Shown in pieces: positions 24,399 to 36,000 of a DNA stretch of 64,000 nucleotides. The notes under the pieces were generated by a model that had not been told where the DNA came from, searched no databases, and saw nothing but the letters and a program-made list of their open reading frames with translations. The translations under genes and the position numbers were made by a program. This DNA is from Cristatella mucedo. Taxonomy: Eukaryota > Bryozoa > Phylactolaemata > Cristatellidae. Each line of letters starts with the position of its first letter. The stretch's first letter is position 1. Where the stretch lies: positions 23,670,001 to 23,734,000 of the forward strand of contig WPIO01000001.1 in assembly GCA_009760855.2 (NCBI GenBank), written 5' to 3'.

Positions 24399-24689
24399 AT
24401 GTGCGAACATAACAGCATTATTGACATTTTTCCTTATTTGTTTACGCTGTTTACCCGAGTACCGTGTTTTGCTACGTGTGGGCAATAAAATAAATTTCAA
24501 AAATGAGGTACCGAACTTTCGTCATCCCAGCTCTGTAGTCCCCTCGAATATGCTGTCTAAGTCACATCCTGTCGCCTATGTTCATTCTCTATAGGTGTGC
24601 GTTGGTGCGGTTTAATAAGAATAAGAATGATAAATTTACATTGCACTCAATTAGAACTAGATCTTTTACATTGGCTGAAAGGAGCTCCA

Positions 24690-25005
24690 CTAGTTGATTA
24701 GTGATAACAAGCACTCTATCAGCACGCCTAGGCTCATTAAGGATTGAAAGTCAGGGCAGGATATGTCGTGATGTCAGCTGACAGTGAGTTCTAGGCTTTG
24801 GAAGCACATGAATTGAGTTGTAAATCTCCAAAGGATTTCAGGCTGGTTAAAGACTAAGCTAATCGACCAGAGTCGGACACGTGGGTGATACGACTTGGCA
24901 GGCCTGAGAAAGAGAGTGAAGGGGCCGAAGAGTGAGTGACAGAACTGTGAAGTAAATAATTTGAGCCGTTGCAGGTCGGTGAGAAATATTGTTATGTGTT
25001 TTTTG
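24690..25005 (-). repeat. LINE-A 3' fragment, diverged
   Basis: GTGAGTTCTAGGCTTTGGAA, CTCCAAAGGATTTCAGGCTG, GGTGATACGACTTGGCAGGC and CCGTTGCAGGTCGGTGAGAA are the reverse complement of the ORF2 C-terminal region. Confidence 0.75.
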
Positions 25006-25713
25006 TGGTATAACCCTAGTCGTTTTAGGACTGATAAACTAGCGCCTTCCCAGTTGGAATGCCTTCCCAGCTGGAACCTGGGCGATTCTACGAAATGACT
25101 GATATACCTGTACTAAATAGTTCCGCCCTCTTGTGCTAGTACATGGAAGCTCGGCTGAAAACAGCATTTGATCCAGATAATCGTCTTCTTAAATTCATAA
25201 TTCATATATGCCTCCGGCTTCCAGAACCCTCCCGTTAAGGAATTGCTCGAAAGCGTACTCTTTATGTCAGCTCTGTAGGCTACTAAACAGTGCTGACCTG
25301 TTGGCTCTAACCGTATTTTGTCACCGGAGCATGTTAGCATTCAGCCAGGTCGGTCCTGCGTGCGCTAGCATTGCACGGCAGTATGCCCAAATGAGCAGTT
25401 ATCTTCTGAGCCTCCGCCCCCAAGCCTGGAAGCTCCCTTGAAGGTGGCTGCTATGATACCGGGTAGGGGATAGCCGTCTTAAGAATGTAGTAAATAGTAA
25501 TATTGCATAGTTAATACATAACAGTTCTAGAGCTTTGTTAGTGGTGAGCCTTTGATGCTCAGACTCAAAGCGTTTCTCTAGCAGCAGCTAGGTCAACCAC
25601 TTTTATCGATGGGATACAAAGGCTGCTAGATCGCGCGTTTGGTGTTGGTTTACAAAGGGTCTATTTTTTAAGAGGAGTCACATTCAATAGAGTTACTATA
25701 TAGATAATTGTAC

Positions 25714-25763
<50 letters not shown>

Positions 25764-26888
25764 AGAGAGAGAGAGAAAGAGTTAGAGAGGGACTAAAGAG
25801 CTTTTTCAAGCAGATTTCGATGATAAGGTCGAGGTTTAGTCCCTGCAGCAAAATTCTTGCTCCATCCACCCTTGCCGTGCTAACTCTTTCAACCCTGCCT
25901 GTGAGCTGATTAGATTTTATTGTCTTCTTGTACTTTATATCAACTACATAGGTACACGGATATCTATTGTGCATGCGATAATTAAGATGGTCGTTTATGG
26001 TCTAGAATTAGTGTAAGGCGATTGCAGTAGCTATTGACATGACACCTACTTCCTATGGCACCACCTCTTTTCAACTTGATTCTTGGCTGCAACCGTTGCC
26101 CTGGTTGTGGGTGAGCATGATGGTGGTTTCGTTGCTGTACTTTGTAAATTACATTATGTAGCCTACTGGCTGCAGCAATGCCACGGGTTAGCAAATATTA
26201 ATGTGACTGGGGACGTGTTTGACTGCCAGGTGTCAGCTGCTCAAGCCGGGATCCGTCTGCTGTGGTTCGTGCCAGTACTCATGGTTAGCGGCCAAGTTCC
26301 AGGGCTCTTGCATAATTATTGCGCCATTGTATAGTCTGGTGGAATTAGTTTAGCTGTCGGAAGAGTTTGCAAATTTTTGAGACAACGACTGCAAAATTAA
26401 TATGGTATGCAAGTCGCTCATTAATTTTATGTCTTGATAAATGTTGTGACTCAAGATGGCTGGTAACGTTCTTGTGTGCGCCAAAGGCAGGGTTGGTACG
26501 GCTCTGCTTGTGCTGTGACTGCTGAGGAGGCAGCGAAACCCACTCCCGTGACCCGGGTGCAGTATGATTCCGCCAAGGAGTGGCTGCTGGACGTGAGTTG
26601 TTCCTCAAAAAAGTGGGTCTTGGGATTCTCCCTGGACGTGACAGCAGCAAGCCTTTCACTGCATAAACACAATTTTAGAACAAGATGTAAATTAACTGCA
26701 ATGTTGCAGAGTGCAAACATGCAAGCCTTTGTTGTTTTATATGTGAAGCGCTAAGTTTTGAAATTCTTTAGTCATTTTATATTCAGTTAAAGCACTTTCT
26801 CAAGTTAGGTCAATTCCGCCACCCTCATCAAGCAGCCTTCGTCTAAGCTGCCTATTGTCTGGCACAGTGTAAAATAAAATATAAATAT
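25006..26888. other. Non-coding stretch with a (TA)n-(GA)n microsatellite
   Basis: A TA run at 25718-25761 passes into GAGAGA-rich sequence to about 25790. Frames at 26083-26334 and 26451-26754 are open for 80-100 codons on both strands, but I recognise no family and no matching splice sites. Confidence 0.5.
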
Positions 26889-27025
26889 AATTCATTTATA
26901 TAGCACCCCAAGAGAACTTAATCTCTATTCAGGCGCTTCACATATGCCTCGGGGCTCGAGCCCACGACCTCAGTCAGACCTAGGTCGGGGCGAGCACCTT
27001 AACCACTAGACCAAACCAGCTCGGC
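26889..27025 (-). repeat. SINE-1 copy, well preserved
   Basis: Minus strand: CCGAGCTGGTTTGGTCTAGT, then GGTTAAGG (A box), GGGCTCGAGCCCC (B box), then GTGAAGCGCCTGAATAGAGA, TTAAGTTCTCTTGGGGTGCT and ATATAAATGAAT. This is the best copy for defining the family. Confidence 0.9.
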
Positions 27026-27202
27026 GGCATTTGTGACCTCTAGCCTGTGAACGTGGATCGCTGTCTGCTGGAAGTACAAAAACCCTTCTGCTCAGGCTTG
27101 CCTGCTGTAGCTAGTCCTAGGAGCAGGCTAAAGGAACATGTGTGCACGATTTGCTGCGCAATGCGTAAGTGTTTTCTATTTTCACTTCATTATGTACTAG
27201 AT

Positions 27203-27375
27203 GTTGGTGAGTCGTGATGGCACACTAGGTAAGGCGGTTGCTTTCTCGACCTCTCTCCCGAGGTCGTGGGTTCGATTCCTGCGGTGGGTGGTTCTTTATC
27301 GCCACTGCAAGCGGTGGTGATAGCCGTAAAGGCTCTTCTGTCGCTATATAAAAAGAGGCTGTTTAATCAGCTAGG
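27203..27375 (+). repeat. SINE-2 copy (second tRNA-derived SINE)
   Basis: The A-box-like TGGCACACTAGGTAAGG and a perfect B box GGTTCGATTCC lie about 40 bp apart. A body with an internal hairpin follows (CCACTGCAAGCGGTGG) and then GTGATAGCCGTAAAGGCTCT, ending CTATATAAAAAGAGGCTG. Relatives: 45125-45282 (-), 51498-51662 (-), 56255-56425 (+, diverged), 19205-19262 (fragment). Its 3' end is unrelated to the SINE-1 tail. Confidence 0.85.
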
Positions 27376-28685
27376 ATTTTTTTTTTAGATGTTAGCAGCT
27401 GAAGGGCTTGACCCATGACTAAACTGAGAGCCGAATGTTTGAGGTGTGGTCAAAGATTTGAACACAAGACAGCACACAAACAATCAGTTTTGAAGGATGC
27501 GACTTAAATATGTTAGGCAGTCTCTCTTAGTCTCCCTCAACCCCAGAATGCTTTACGATGTTAGTTTTATTGCTTTGATAAAAACGTCTCAGGAAAATGC
27601 AGTCCACTCAACAGGGGTGTGTCTAACTGGTGCGACTTCTGGCTGGAGGCCAGGACTTACAGTGGCGATTGAGTTGCTGTGACAGAATCCCCCCCCCAGC
27701 TTTACAACTTCAGCTCGGAGCACCTCTAGGCCCTGTCACATTATCTTAGTAATCCAGAATACAATCTTCCATGATTTCTCTGCCAGCTCATGACAGTTGG
27801 GCTGATTACTAATGCGCCGCCATAATGAATAGTCATCAATAGCACATTCATGCTTTTCCATCCCGCGTGTCTTTGAATTTTGTAACTACTGCTCCTACTT
27901 GTATTTCAATGAACCTCTCTCATCTCTTTAGCTGGTTCAGTGCAACTGCTTTTGGTGCATCCTTACTGTTGTAGCTATGTAGCTGATTTGCTAGGGACTT
28001 GTGACACGTTTAATAAGTAGACAGTGTGTCCTACTCGCCACTTGTTCATTAGCCTAAAAGCAACTTTCTTGGCATTATCGAGTCCTCTTCCCAGTTCCTT
28101 GGTCCCATCTTGTAAAATCGCACTCGTAAAAGTTAGCCAGATCAATTAGGGTGGTCTTGGCCTACGACTTGATGATGCAGTAATTGCCATTAAAGGCTGC
28201 CATTGCCATAGGCATTTACTTCCTAATGAATTCATTTCCGAATATGATAAAGTCACATGTAGCAGATGCACGGGTGCTGGTCAGTTCCTAGTGGCTGCCC
28301 CCAATTCTCGTTGGGTGGTCGCCCTAGATGTAGTGCAATCCATGGACCCCTAGGTGTTTTAATACAGCATGCTCTGCTTCACTCCACTCAGGGGTCCATC
28401 GCGTGGTGATGGGAATTGGAGAGGGGCTGTGATGTTGCTTTGGTTGTGTTTCGTGGGTTCTGTATCTGCAATAAATAGACATCCTTTCTTTGTGCATGGG
28501 AAAACACGAGGATCCCAAAGGCTTCTTTTAGCTCTGTACTAATCTGCCTTTTGTCTCAGCCGGGTATTTTGTATGTAGTACCGTGATGTATGCACAGCAA
28601 ACTTTTTTTTGGACTTAAGTGCTGTTATGCGCATAGCAATATTCAAGTCAGCAAAAATGGCTTTGTCTGTTAGAGCAAGGACATC
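27376..28685. other. Non-coding stretch, nothing recognised
   Basis: Includes a C9 run near 27690. No supported reading frame. Confidence 0.5.
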
Positions 28686-30410
28686 CATACAAAATTAAAA
28701 TTTAAGTGCCTAATTGCACAAGCTGGTAGACCAGCAAACAGTGAGTTACAGAAATCGAGATGTGGTGTTACAAATGCATGGACATATTAGGATGTAGTGT
28801 CCCTGTCTAAGTAGGCCCGAATTTTAGCAATGTTATGTTACCGAAAGTAAGCAGACTTGACTGTAGAGCTGAATTGATCGTCTAGTGAAAGGTCACTTTA
28901 GAGCAGGACACCTAGATTTCGTGCATATGCAACAGGAGATATGCTGATAGAGCCAATTTTTAGCAATACGCTTTCCAATTTCCCAGTCACACTTAGTTTG
29001 CCCTTACTAAGTTGGTCTTATCGTCATTCAATTTGAGAAAGTTTGCTGCCATACATATGCAGATATCAGCAATACATGCAGCAAGGAGGTTTAGATAATT
29101 CGACGTGCTCGAGGGCTGTATGGGTCAAAGCAAAGATATAGCTGAGTGTGTCATCTGCAGAGAATTGAAAGCCTAGTTTGTGCCTGGCGATCACATCGGC
29201 AAGAGGGAGAGTTGTGAAAAGAAGTAGACAAAATGCAGAGCCTTGAGGTACCCCATACTTCAGTGTTCCCTCGGATGATCTTTGTCCATTCACATCAATG
29301 CTATGAACTCTCTCACTGAGATATGATCTGAATCCTTGCAGTACAGTGCCAGTGATGCCTAGACAAGATGAGAGGCACTCGAGAAGGACTTGGTGATCAA
29401 TAGTATCAAAAGCTGCCGAAAGATCAAGCAAAACAAGCAAAGAGACTCTACCAACGTCTGCATTCCTGAGAAGGTCTTTACACATCCGAAGCAATGCTGA
29501 CTCTGTGGCGGGGGATTAGCTCTTGAACCAGACTGGAACTGACTTGCTAGGTTTGAAGTTTCAATGTAAAGAGTTTAGTTGGTTTGTCACTACTCTTTCC
29601 AGTGTCTTTGATAGAAACGACGGGAGAGAAACTGCACAGAAGCTTAGGTTCTCTTGGTCTAGTTGCTCTCCTAATTAATGGCCTGACTACAGCCTTATTG
29701 AAAGGTGCCGGGACAAGATCTTAGACTAAGGACATATTTATTGTATTAGCTGTGAGTGGCAGCAGCAGATCTATGCATCGTGGAAGTAGGACCATGGGTA
29801 TATAATCTAACGGGCTAGTAGTCTTCTTTGACTTTAAAAGGAATTTCATGATGAGGTCACTTGTAGCCACCTTGAATGCAGACATTTAGGTGCTGCATGG
29901 AATTGTGGAAGAGGAGTCCCATGTGGTTGTTACTGAAGGACAAGAGTCCAGTAGGAATGCTGTTATCCTAGGGATGGACTCCCTGATCTTGTCAATCTTG
30001 TGGACAAAGAAGCTCGAGAAGCAGTCAGCTGGATCACCACAGGGATCACTAGGCAAGGAGCTAACCTGGGTTGGTTAAGGAAATAGTTGATGGTAGGCAT
30101 CAGCATTTTTGGATTGTGCACCTGTGATTCAACAATATTTTTATTGAAAGTAGACTTGGCCTTGGTTAGAATAGATTCGTATCTATATATTCGTATCGTA
30201 TATATTCGTAATAGATTCGCAATATTCGTATGGTCTACAGTAGTCTACATTGGCCTCTCGATGGAGACTCAGTTCTGATCTTTTGTATCCTTTCCTAAGC
30301 TTTAGCAAAGTAGACCTAGCTAGTTTAATGTCTGCGGTAAACCATAGGCCATCTGGGCAAGGGCCCACAGTGTGCTTAGTCAACGGTGGAAGCTGGTCGA
30401 GCATGTCAGA
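28686..30410 (-). repeat. LINE-A long copy with reverse transcriptase domain
   Basis: Minus-strand ORF2 remains. At 30183-30404 there is 'CPDGLWFTADIKLARSTLLK' with 'LHREAN', the linker after the endonuclease in CR1-like LINEs. At 29066-29494 there is an RT core: 'LLVLLDLSAAFDTIDHQVLL' (first catalytic Asp), 'LKYGVPQGSAF' (GVPQGS motif) and 'FSADDTLSYIF' (the ADD motif with both Asp). At about 29000-29060 comes 'FLKLNDDKTN'. From 28955 down to 28686 it aligns with 20400-20650, then stops, so the C-terminus and tail are missing. Several frames are needed, so it is inactive as a unit, although the RT core itself is one open frame of 142 codons. Confidence 0.9.
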
Positions 30411-32000
30411 TTGTGTCGTGTTGTAGCATTATATTAGTGATGTCAGGTCGGAAGGAGGTTTAGCAGTAGGTGCCCATAGGTGTCTTGTAGCACCTTGGTG
30501 TGAACTGTTCCAAAGGTTGCTGGGTTAAATACAGTGCTGCTATTAAAAGCCCAACCGAACTTGCTCTGTACTGCAGTAATGTTCGGTCCGGAGCTTGATC
30601 CGTGGTGAATGTGCATGCTCAGAAAAGAATGTCTATATAGGGAGGACGTTTTCTGTTTAGCAGCATCACAATTGAAGTTCTGTGTTGATTTATCTAGTAA
30701 ATCTAAGATGTTCTTATAGACCTCTGAAGTTCCTCTGCATAGTAATTGCTGGACCTGCCACTACTGTAGTCAAAGCCTTACTAGATAGATAGCAAATTGA
30801 GAGTAGCTTAAGCAATCATAATATTTTTACTGCCATCGGATGGAAGGGAAGTTAGCATTAGAAACCCTGAGCTTTCTTTAGATGCCGAAGTGGTGCAGAT
30901 TTGGACCGGTGAGTTGATAAATCTTCTATTGTGGCAGCCTGGAGGCTTATCTCTAGAGCAGGGATATTGAAATTTACAAAGTCGATCGATTTCAAAAGGC
31001 AAATGAGCTATTTTCAAGATTCCAATGGCTTTACGAATCAGGCTTACAAGAAGCTTAACCAGCGAATATTGATTGAATGTGATGGCTGTGTGACTCCCGA
31101 AATTGTTCCATTTCCGTTTCTGCCTGTCCCTGGTAATGGGAAATGACCTGCCTTCATCTGCATCATGCCAAACGCTGAGCGCAGCCTTTTTGCAATAGGT
31201 GATCAGCGAGTTCTTCACTCAGTGGGCTTTAGTAATTGGAAGCTTGCTCGTGTTCTTTTCTTGAGCAAAGGTAGCGTTGGGTTTAACGCCGATAAGTTTG
31301 CTCGGATAAGTTCAATGGCCAACTTCTGCCGACTTAGTCTCCGGAATAAGACATTGAGCACCAAGGATTTGTGGCAGATGGCTGCATTGTATTCGGACTA
31401 CCTCTTTAACCAGGCGTCCTCCAGTAAGTGGCTGAAAAAGCTCCTTGGCTGGGCAAGCGGCATACAGCCCAGATGTTGAAATGGGCCCAGGAGCCACCCT
31501 GCTCTGCAATCCTTAAGACTGATACTTTACTGGACTGACGAGGGTAAATTTCACATCTTTGGGATCAGCAAATGCTGATCATCGCAAGCCGAGGGATAAG
31601 TGAAGAGTTCCGTGAAGATTGTAAGCAGCATACAGTTAAAGACAGCAGCGACAGAATCGTGGGTTTCAGGGGAAAAGTTAAAAGCCGGTATCAGAGCACT
31701 ACATTGCGTTCCCAATACTGTGGACTAAGACTTGGTGCAGAGCAGTAGAATCCTATGTGCACCACGAGTGGTGGTGACTGCTTTATCTAGCAGGATAATG
31801 ACCTGAAACAGACTACTACAAAGTAGGCCAAAAAATTCTCCGCACACTGTACAGCAGTGTAATGGATTGGCCCTAGTAAGTAGCTGGATTTTAATCCCAT
31901 AGATCAGCAATAAAATGACAGACTTACGATTGAAAAGCAGTCTAGATCCACCTGCAGCCGTAGACATTCTTTTTGATTGCCTGTGCACAGGTGGCTACAC
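30411..32000 (-). other. Possible 5' continuation of the LINE-A copy, heavily decayed
   Basis: Frames on the minus strand are broken and I cannot prove the extension. Near 31850-31990 a frame gives 'ILLLIYGIKIQLL' followed by 'CCTVC', which recalls the hydrophobic leader and Cys motif near the start of some CR1-like ORFs. Near 30950 'FNIPALEISLQ' could be endonuclease-region debris. On the plus strand the open frame 31165-31479 (104 codons) has no recognised relatives. Confidence 0.3.
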
Positions 32001-32125
32001 TTGGGAGACCATTGAACATTGCAAGAGACTATTGCAGAGACCATTGAATTGGTGGCAGTCGATGCCCACCCTACACAGAGTACTGTAACCATCCTCACAA
32101 GTCAAAGGCAGTTGAGCAGTGCAGT

Positions 32126-32270
32126 TTGTGTGTGGCTGTGTGTGTGTGGCTGTGTGTGTGTGGCTGTGTGTGTGTGGCTGTGTGTGTGTGTGGCTGTGTG
32201 TGTGGCTGTGTGTGTGTGTGGCTGTGTGCGTGTGTATGCATGCAGTTGTGTGCGTGTGCGCGTGTGCCCC
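32126..32270 (+). repeat. 12-bp GT-rich minisatellite
   Basis: Units of TGTGTGTGTGGC, with 8- and 14-bp variants, repeat about eight times and then grade into TGTGCGTG sequence. Open frames across it on both strands (CVWLCV, HTHTQP) are repeat translation. It ends about 90 bp before the 3' splice site of the PHAX exon that carries the start codon. Confidence 0.95.
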
Positions 32271-32371
32271 ACGTGCATGCATCTATCAGTGCCCCTGGCA
32301 GTGAGACTGTGGTCGGAATGATCATAACCTTGCAATTTCTTTGTTTTTATATGTAGCTATACTACTTGATA

Positions 32372-33040
32372 ATGGAAGACGGTGAGATTGCCGACTCAGA
32401 CGAGGAATCGCTCACTGCTGCAGGCTGCCCTGCGCCAGGTATGGGCGCTCGTGTCCCCGGGGCGAGTGCTTTTCAGCCCAGAGAGAGGGTTCATGTCGCT
32501 CGACCACAGCCAGAGCAGCAGCGGCGGCTGACCGCAAGACCTCAAAGCAAAAGGGCCGCGTCGAGCGGCAGCAGCAGTGAGAGTGAGCTGAGCGACAAGG
32601 ACAGCGACGCCGACGGCGTGCCAACGAACACTTTGCCTAGGGATGCTCGCGTCCATTGCCTGCCAACTTCGTCAGCAGCGGAACCGGGAAGATTGGCTGC
32701 CCGCAGGGTCAACAACGTGTGGGGCTCTGTGCTAGCCGAGCAGTCTCTGACGCAGGAGCTCACAGACGTCGGCGTGGTGAGAAAGCTGGTGTCAAACGAG
32801 CGGAGCGTGGAAAGCTACGACTATCGCCGTGCGACCAGGTTGCGAAGCTCGTCCGCCGACGGTAGCGCGTCGGCGGACAGCGATACTGAGCTGAGCGACT
32901 CGGCTTCGACTGCTGCCGACGGCCGGTCGACGTCTGGCAGCAGCTGTCGCTCCAGCGACGGCGGCTTTCGGAGGGACAAGGCGACTGCCCGCTCGGCAGA
33001 CTTGCCGCTGCGGATCTCCGCAAAGGAGCGCCTGGGCAAG
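32372..33040 (+). CDS. PHAX: PHAX coding exon 1
   Basis: 223 codons. It is preceded by a pyrimidine-rich acceptor-like stretch ending TTTTTATATGTAG at 32356, so a non-coding 5' exon probably lies upstream, though I could not place it. It ends CTGGGCAAG|GTGCGT, phase 0. The Leu/Val-rich 'ELTDVGVVRKLV' at about 129-140 sits where the nuclear export signal of PHAX is expected. Acidic Ser clusters ('SSSESELSDKDSDADG') look like CK2 sites, in line with phosphorylation-dependent export in the family. Composition is GC-rich compared with the introns. Confidence 0.92.
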
Positions 33041-36000
33041 GTGCGTGCTGGCTCGAGCCGATTTGTGACTCAGTGGGCGTGCTATTGTGCAATTGCATGC
33101 CCTCACCGTGCTGTGGGTCTGCCACCAATTGCCGGGCCCCGTTTTTAGGTGTTAATTAAAATCGCGCGATCCATTGCTGTATTCATTTGGCAGTCTACGA
33201 GGGTGCCGTGTTTCTGCAAGTGCTAGCTACGTGATTCCCTGCTGCCCTCGTGCTTGCTAGTGACAGACTGGGTGGTAATGAGGCGACTCTGCCTTCGCAG
33301 CATCTCTAGATAGAGAGGCCGCATAATCGGTTTAGTCATTGCCAGCCCCAATTGCAATGGCCTTCGCATTAATGGCACAACTTCAAAGCCATGTAAATTG
33401 CTCGCTGGTGCCTCCCCGCCCCATATTTCCTATTGTGTAGTGTTCCTGTCTAGACTACTGCTTGCTGTTGTCTATGTCTGTCCGTTCGTTCGCTGAATAT
33501 CACTAGTTGAGTAAGTCTTAAGTGAGCCTCGTGTTCGTGTCCCACGGGTGACCTAGCCTATTTTGGTAGACGTTCCACTTGCTAGCAATGTTGAGCTGGT
33601 TAATGATAAGATGTATAATTGTTTAGTCGTACCTAAGCTTATGAAATAACCCGTGCTTAAAAGTTTGCTTAAAGCTTGATAAAAACCATACCTCAGGTTG
33701 TCCCATGAAGCGGCGGCCATGAGCAGGCGGCACAAGCTGTCGACCCTCTGTTTAAACAAGTAAATATACCCCTTGCTTCTTTGGTTGTGACGGGTACACT
33801 GTTGAAGTAGTTGAGCATGGCTGTAATTCCTTCTAAAATCGCTAAGTACCTAATTCAGACTTGCTTGATAAGGATACCACAGCCAAGCTGATCCATGCAG
33901 TTGTGGCATCTCATCTAGACTCGTGTAACTGATTACCTGCAATTCTTCCGGCTTCTACATTAAGTGGCTTACAGTTTATGCGAAACACGCCAGCCTAACT
34001 TCTCTGTCACGAGCGTCGCAGTTGCCGCATTACACCACTGCTCGCCGACCTTCAGTTACTTCTCACCAATCAGTGTGTCTACTTAAAAGGTTCGGTCACT
34101 CATCTTTAGGTCCATCCATTCTCTTCCTCTGGCCTACCAGCCTGAAATACTTCCTAATCGGCTTCGCATCATACCACCTGCTCTTGTGACTTGAGTCGTT
34201 TTTTTTCTGTGCCTCTAACGAACCTCAAATCATTTGGAGATCCTGCATTCACTAATGATGCTCCCTAAGCCTGGAATACCCTCCCGACTGATATCACGAC
34301 GTCACCTAACTTGACTTGAAATTTAAAAAGGAAGGTTAAAAACCAACCAGTTCCTCATAGCATTTGCTCCATTCATGTGAATGGTCCTTGATGTGCCAAT
34401 TCGTTCTTTCCACCATACGTAAAATGCCTAGAAAAACATATAGCTCTCTGAGGGTGGTATGCAAATTGTGTCATTATCATTAGTGTGCAGTTACAGTGTA
34501 GCAGAATCATTCATCATGATTTGTCTCACTTGTCACCACTGTTGCTGTCATCCATGGGTGTATCTCGATCAGACGTAACTGTTACCCCTTCCAACAAATA
34601 GTGCAGTTTTCCGTAAAAGGCAAAGGATTTGTTAGTGTGACCTCAGTTCTTGTTGCCGACCTTACGACTAAGAAGATTCATATAGGAAAATGCTGTTCCG
34701 TTTTGGAGGGGGGTAATAGGATCTGATCAAGGTAGAGGTGATCATGCAAAAGAAACTTGACGGCTATTTTGAGGCATCTGAAAATCGAAAACCACTATCA
34801 CTAGAAAGCAGTGCCTAAATGTACTCTGTGCTCGGGAAGTGCCCCGAGTTTATGGCAACTGTTTAAAGATGCGTGCTGATCGTTTAAAGGAATCTTGTGT
34901 GCTGATGTACACGTTATCTAGTGCATCTGGATTGCTATCGGCTGCTTGTAAATATACACGATCAATTAGTCCACCACTTCTTTTTTTCTGACCGTACGTG
35001 ATTGATGAGTAGGCCGCCAAAAAAAGTAAAGAAAGCACTAAATGCTGCCACCGAGATAGCTAGTGTAATATATCATGCCAAAGCAAGATGTAATTAAAAC
35101 AAGTATAGTAGAGTTGACCTGGCTGGAATATGACTTAAGATGAGCTGCACGAGACCTAAGTATGAAATATCATGCTAGCTATGGGTTGCAAGTGTGTACC
35201 GAGTCTTGGAGTTGCTCTTAATCTTCCCCAATAGGCTCTTTTTTTTTAATTTTCGAGTCTGTTCGGCTTGCTGAACTTTTGGGGTTTGTTTCCCCAGTAT
35301 GTGAAGTCGTGCATACATTCGCCCTTTGATGGTCTGTTCGAGTCATAAAGTGGTCGTTGTAGCCAGTATTAGACGATTGTAGCTAATAGCCTTTCTGTGT
35401 TAGAGCATATTCAGGTCCTGACCATGTTTTGAGCAATGTGGTAAATATTTAGTGGCTCTGATAGCCTGTTGATGTGCGTTCTAAATTCAAGGCTCTACTG
35501 TCTGTCAAGCCTGTCCGATGGTGCAGACGAATAGGCCGACTAATCTGGATTATCAAACGTGCATGATCATCTCAACTGAGATGAATATGCTTTGCTCATT
35601 TTCCATCGGTTTCCAGCCCTGTATCTTGCAGACTAAAATAAAAAGTAACATGAAAGGCTTGCGGTTTGCAGAGGTGTTGATTGTGTAGGCAGCGGGCTAG
35701 TTCAATCCAGAGAGTTATCCAGCTAGAGTAGCACGGAGGATAAGATTCACCGGTCATCCCACTCGTCTTCCAACCCAGAGGGAAAATAGGATTTCCTTGG
35801 CTAAGTGGAAGCATATTTATGGAAGGAGGCTTTAGAAAGTAATGAATGAGGCTTTCTTGTGCTGCTGGAGCACGGTTGGGTCTCAGTTCATCTGGCTATG
35901 CATATCCCTCTAGCCTGAAGATAATTCCTACAGAATTGATAAGTCGGTGTAAGTCAACACACCAGTAGTTATGAGATCTTATATTCGTGCTTAGCCCGTA

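Noticed and set aside
27203-27280. Functional tRNA gene at the SINE-2 head
   Set aside because: The A and B boxes are good, but the acceptor stem does not close and the head recurs with a fixed non-tRNA body in other copies.
30808-31479. Two opposing frames of 136 and 104 codons as host genes
   Set aside because: They overlap, lie just upstream of the LINE-A copy in its orientation, and have no family; more likely LINE debris.
32019-32356. Five overlapping Cys/Val- and His/Thr-rich frames
   Set aside because: Translation of the TG-rich minisatellite on both strands.
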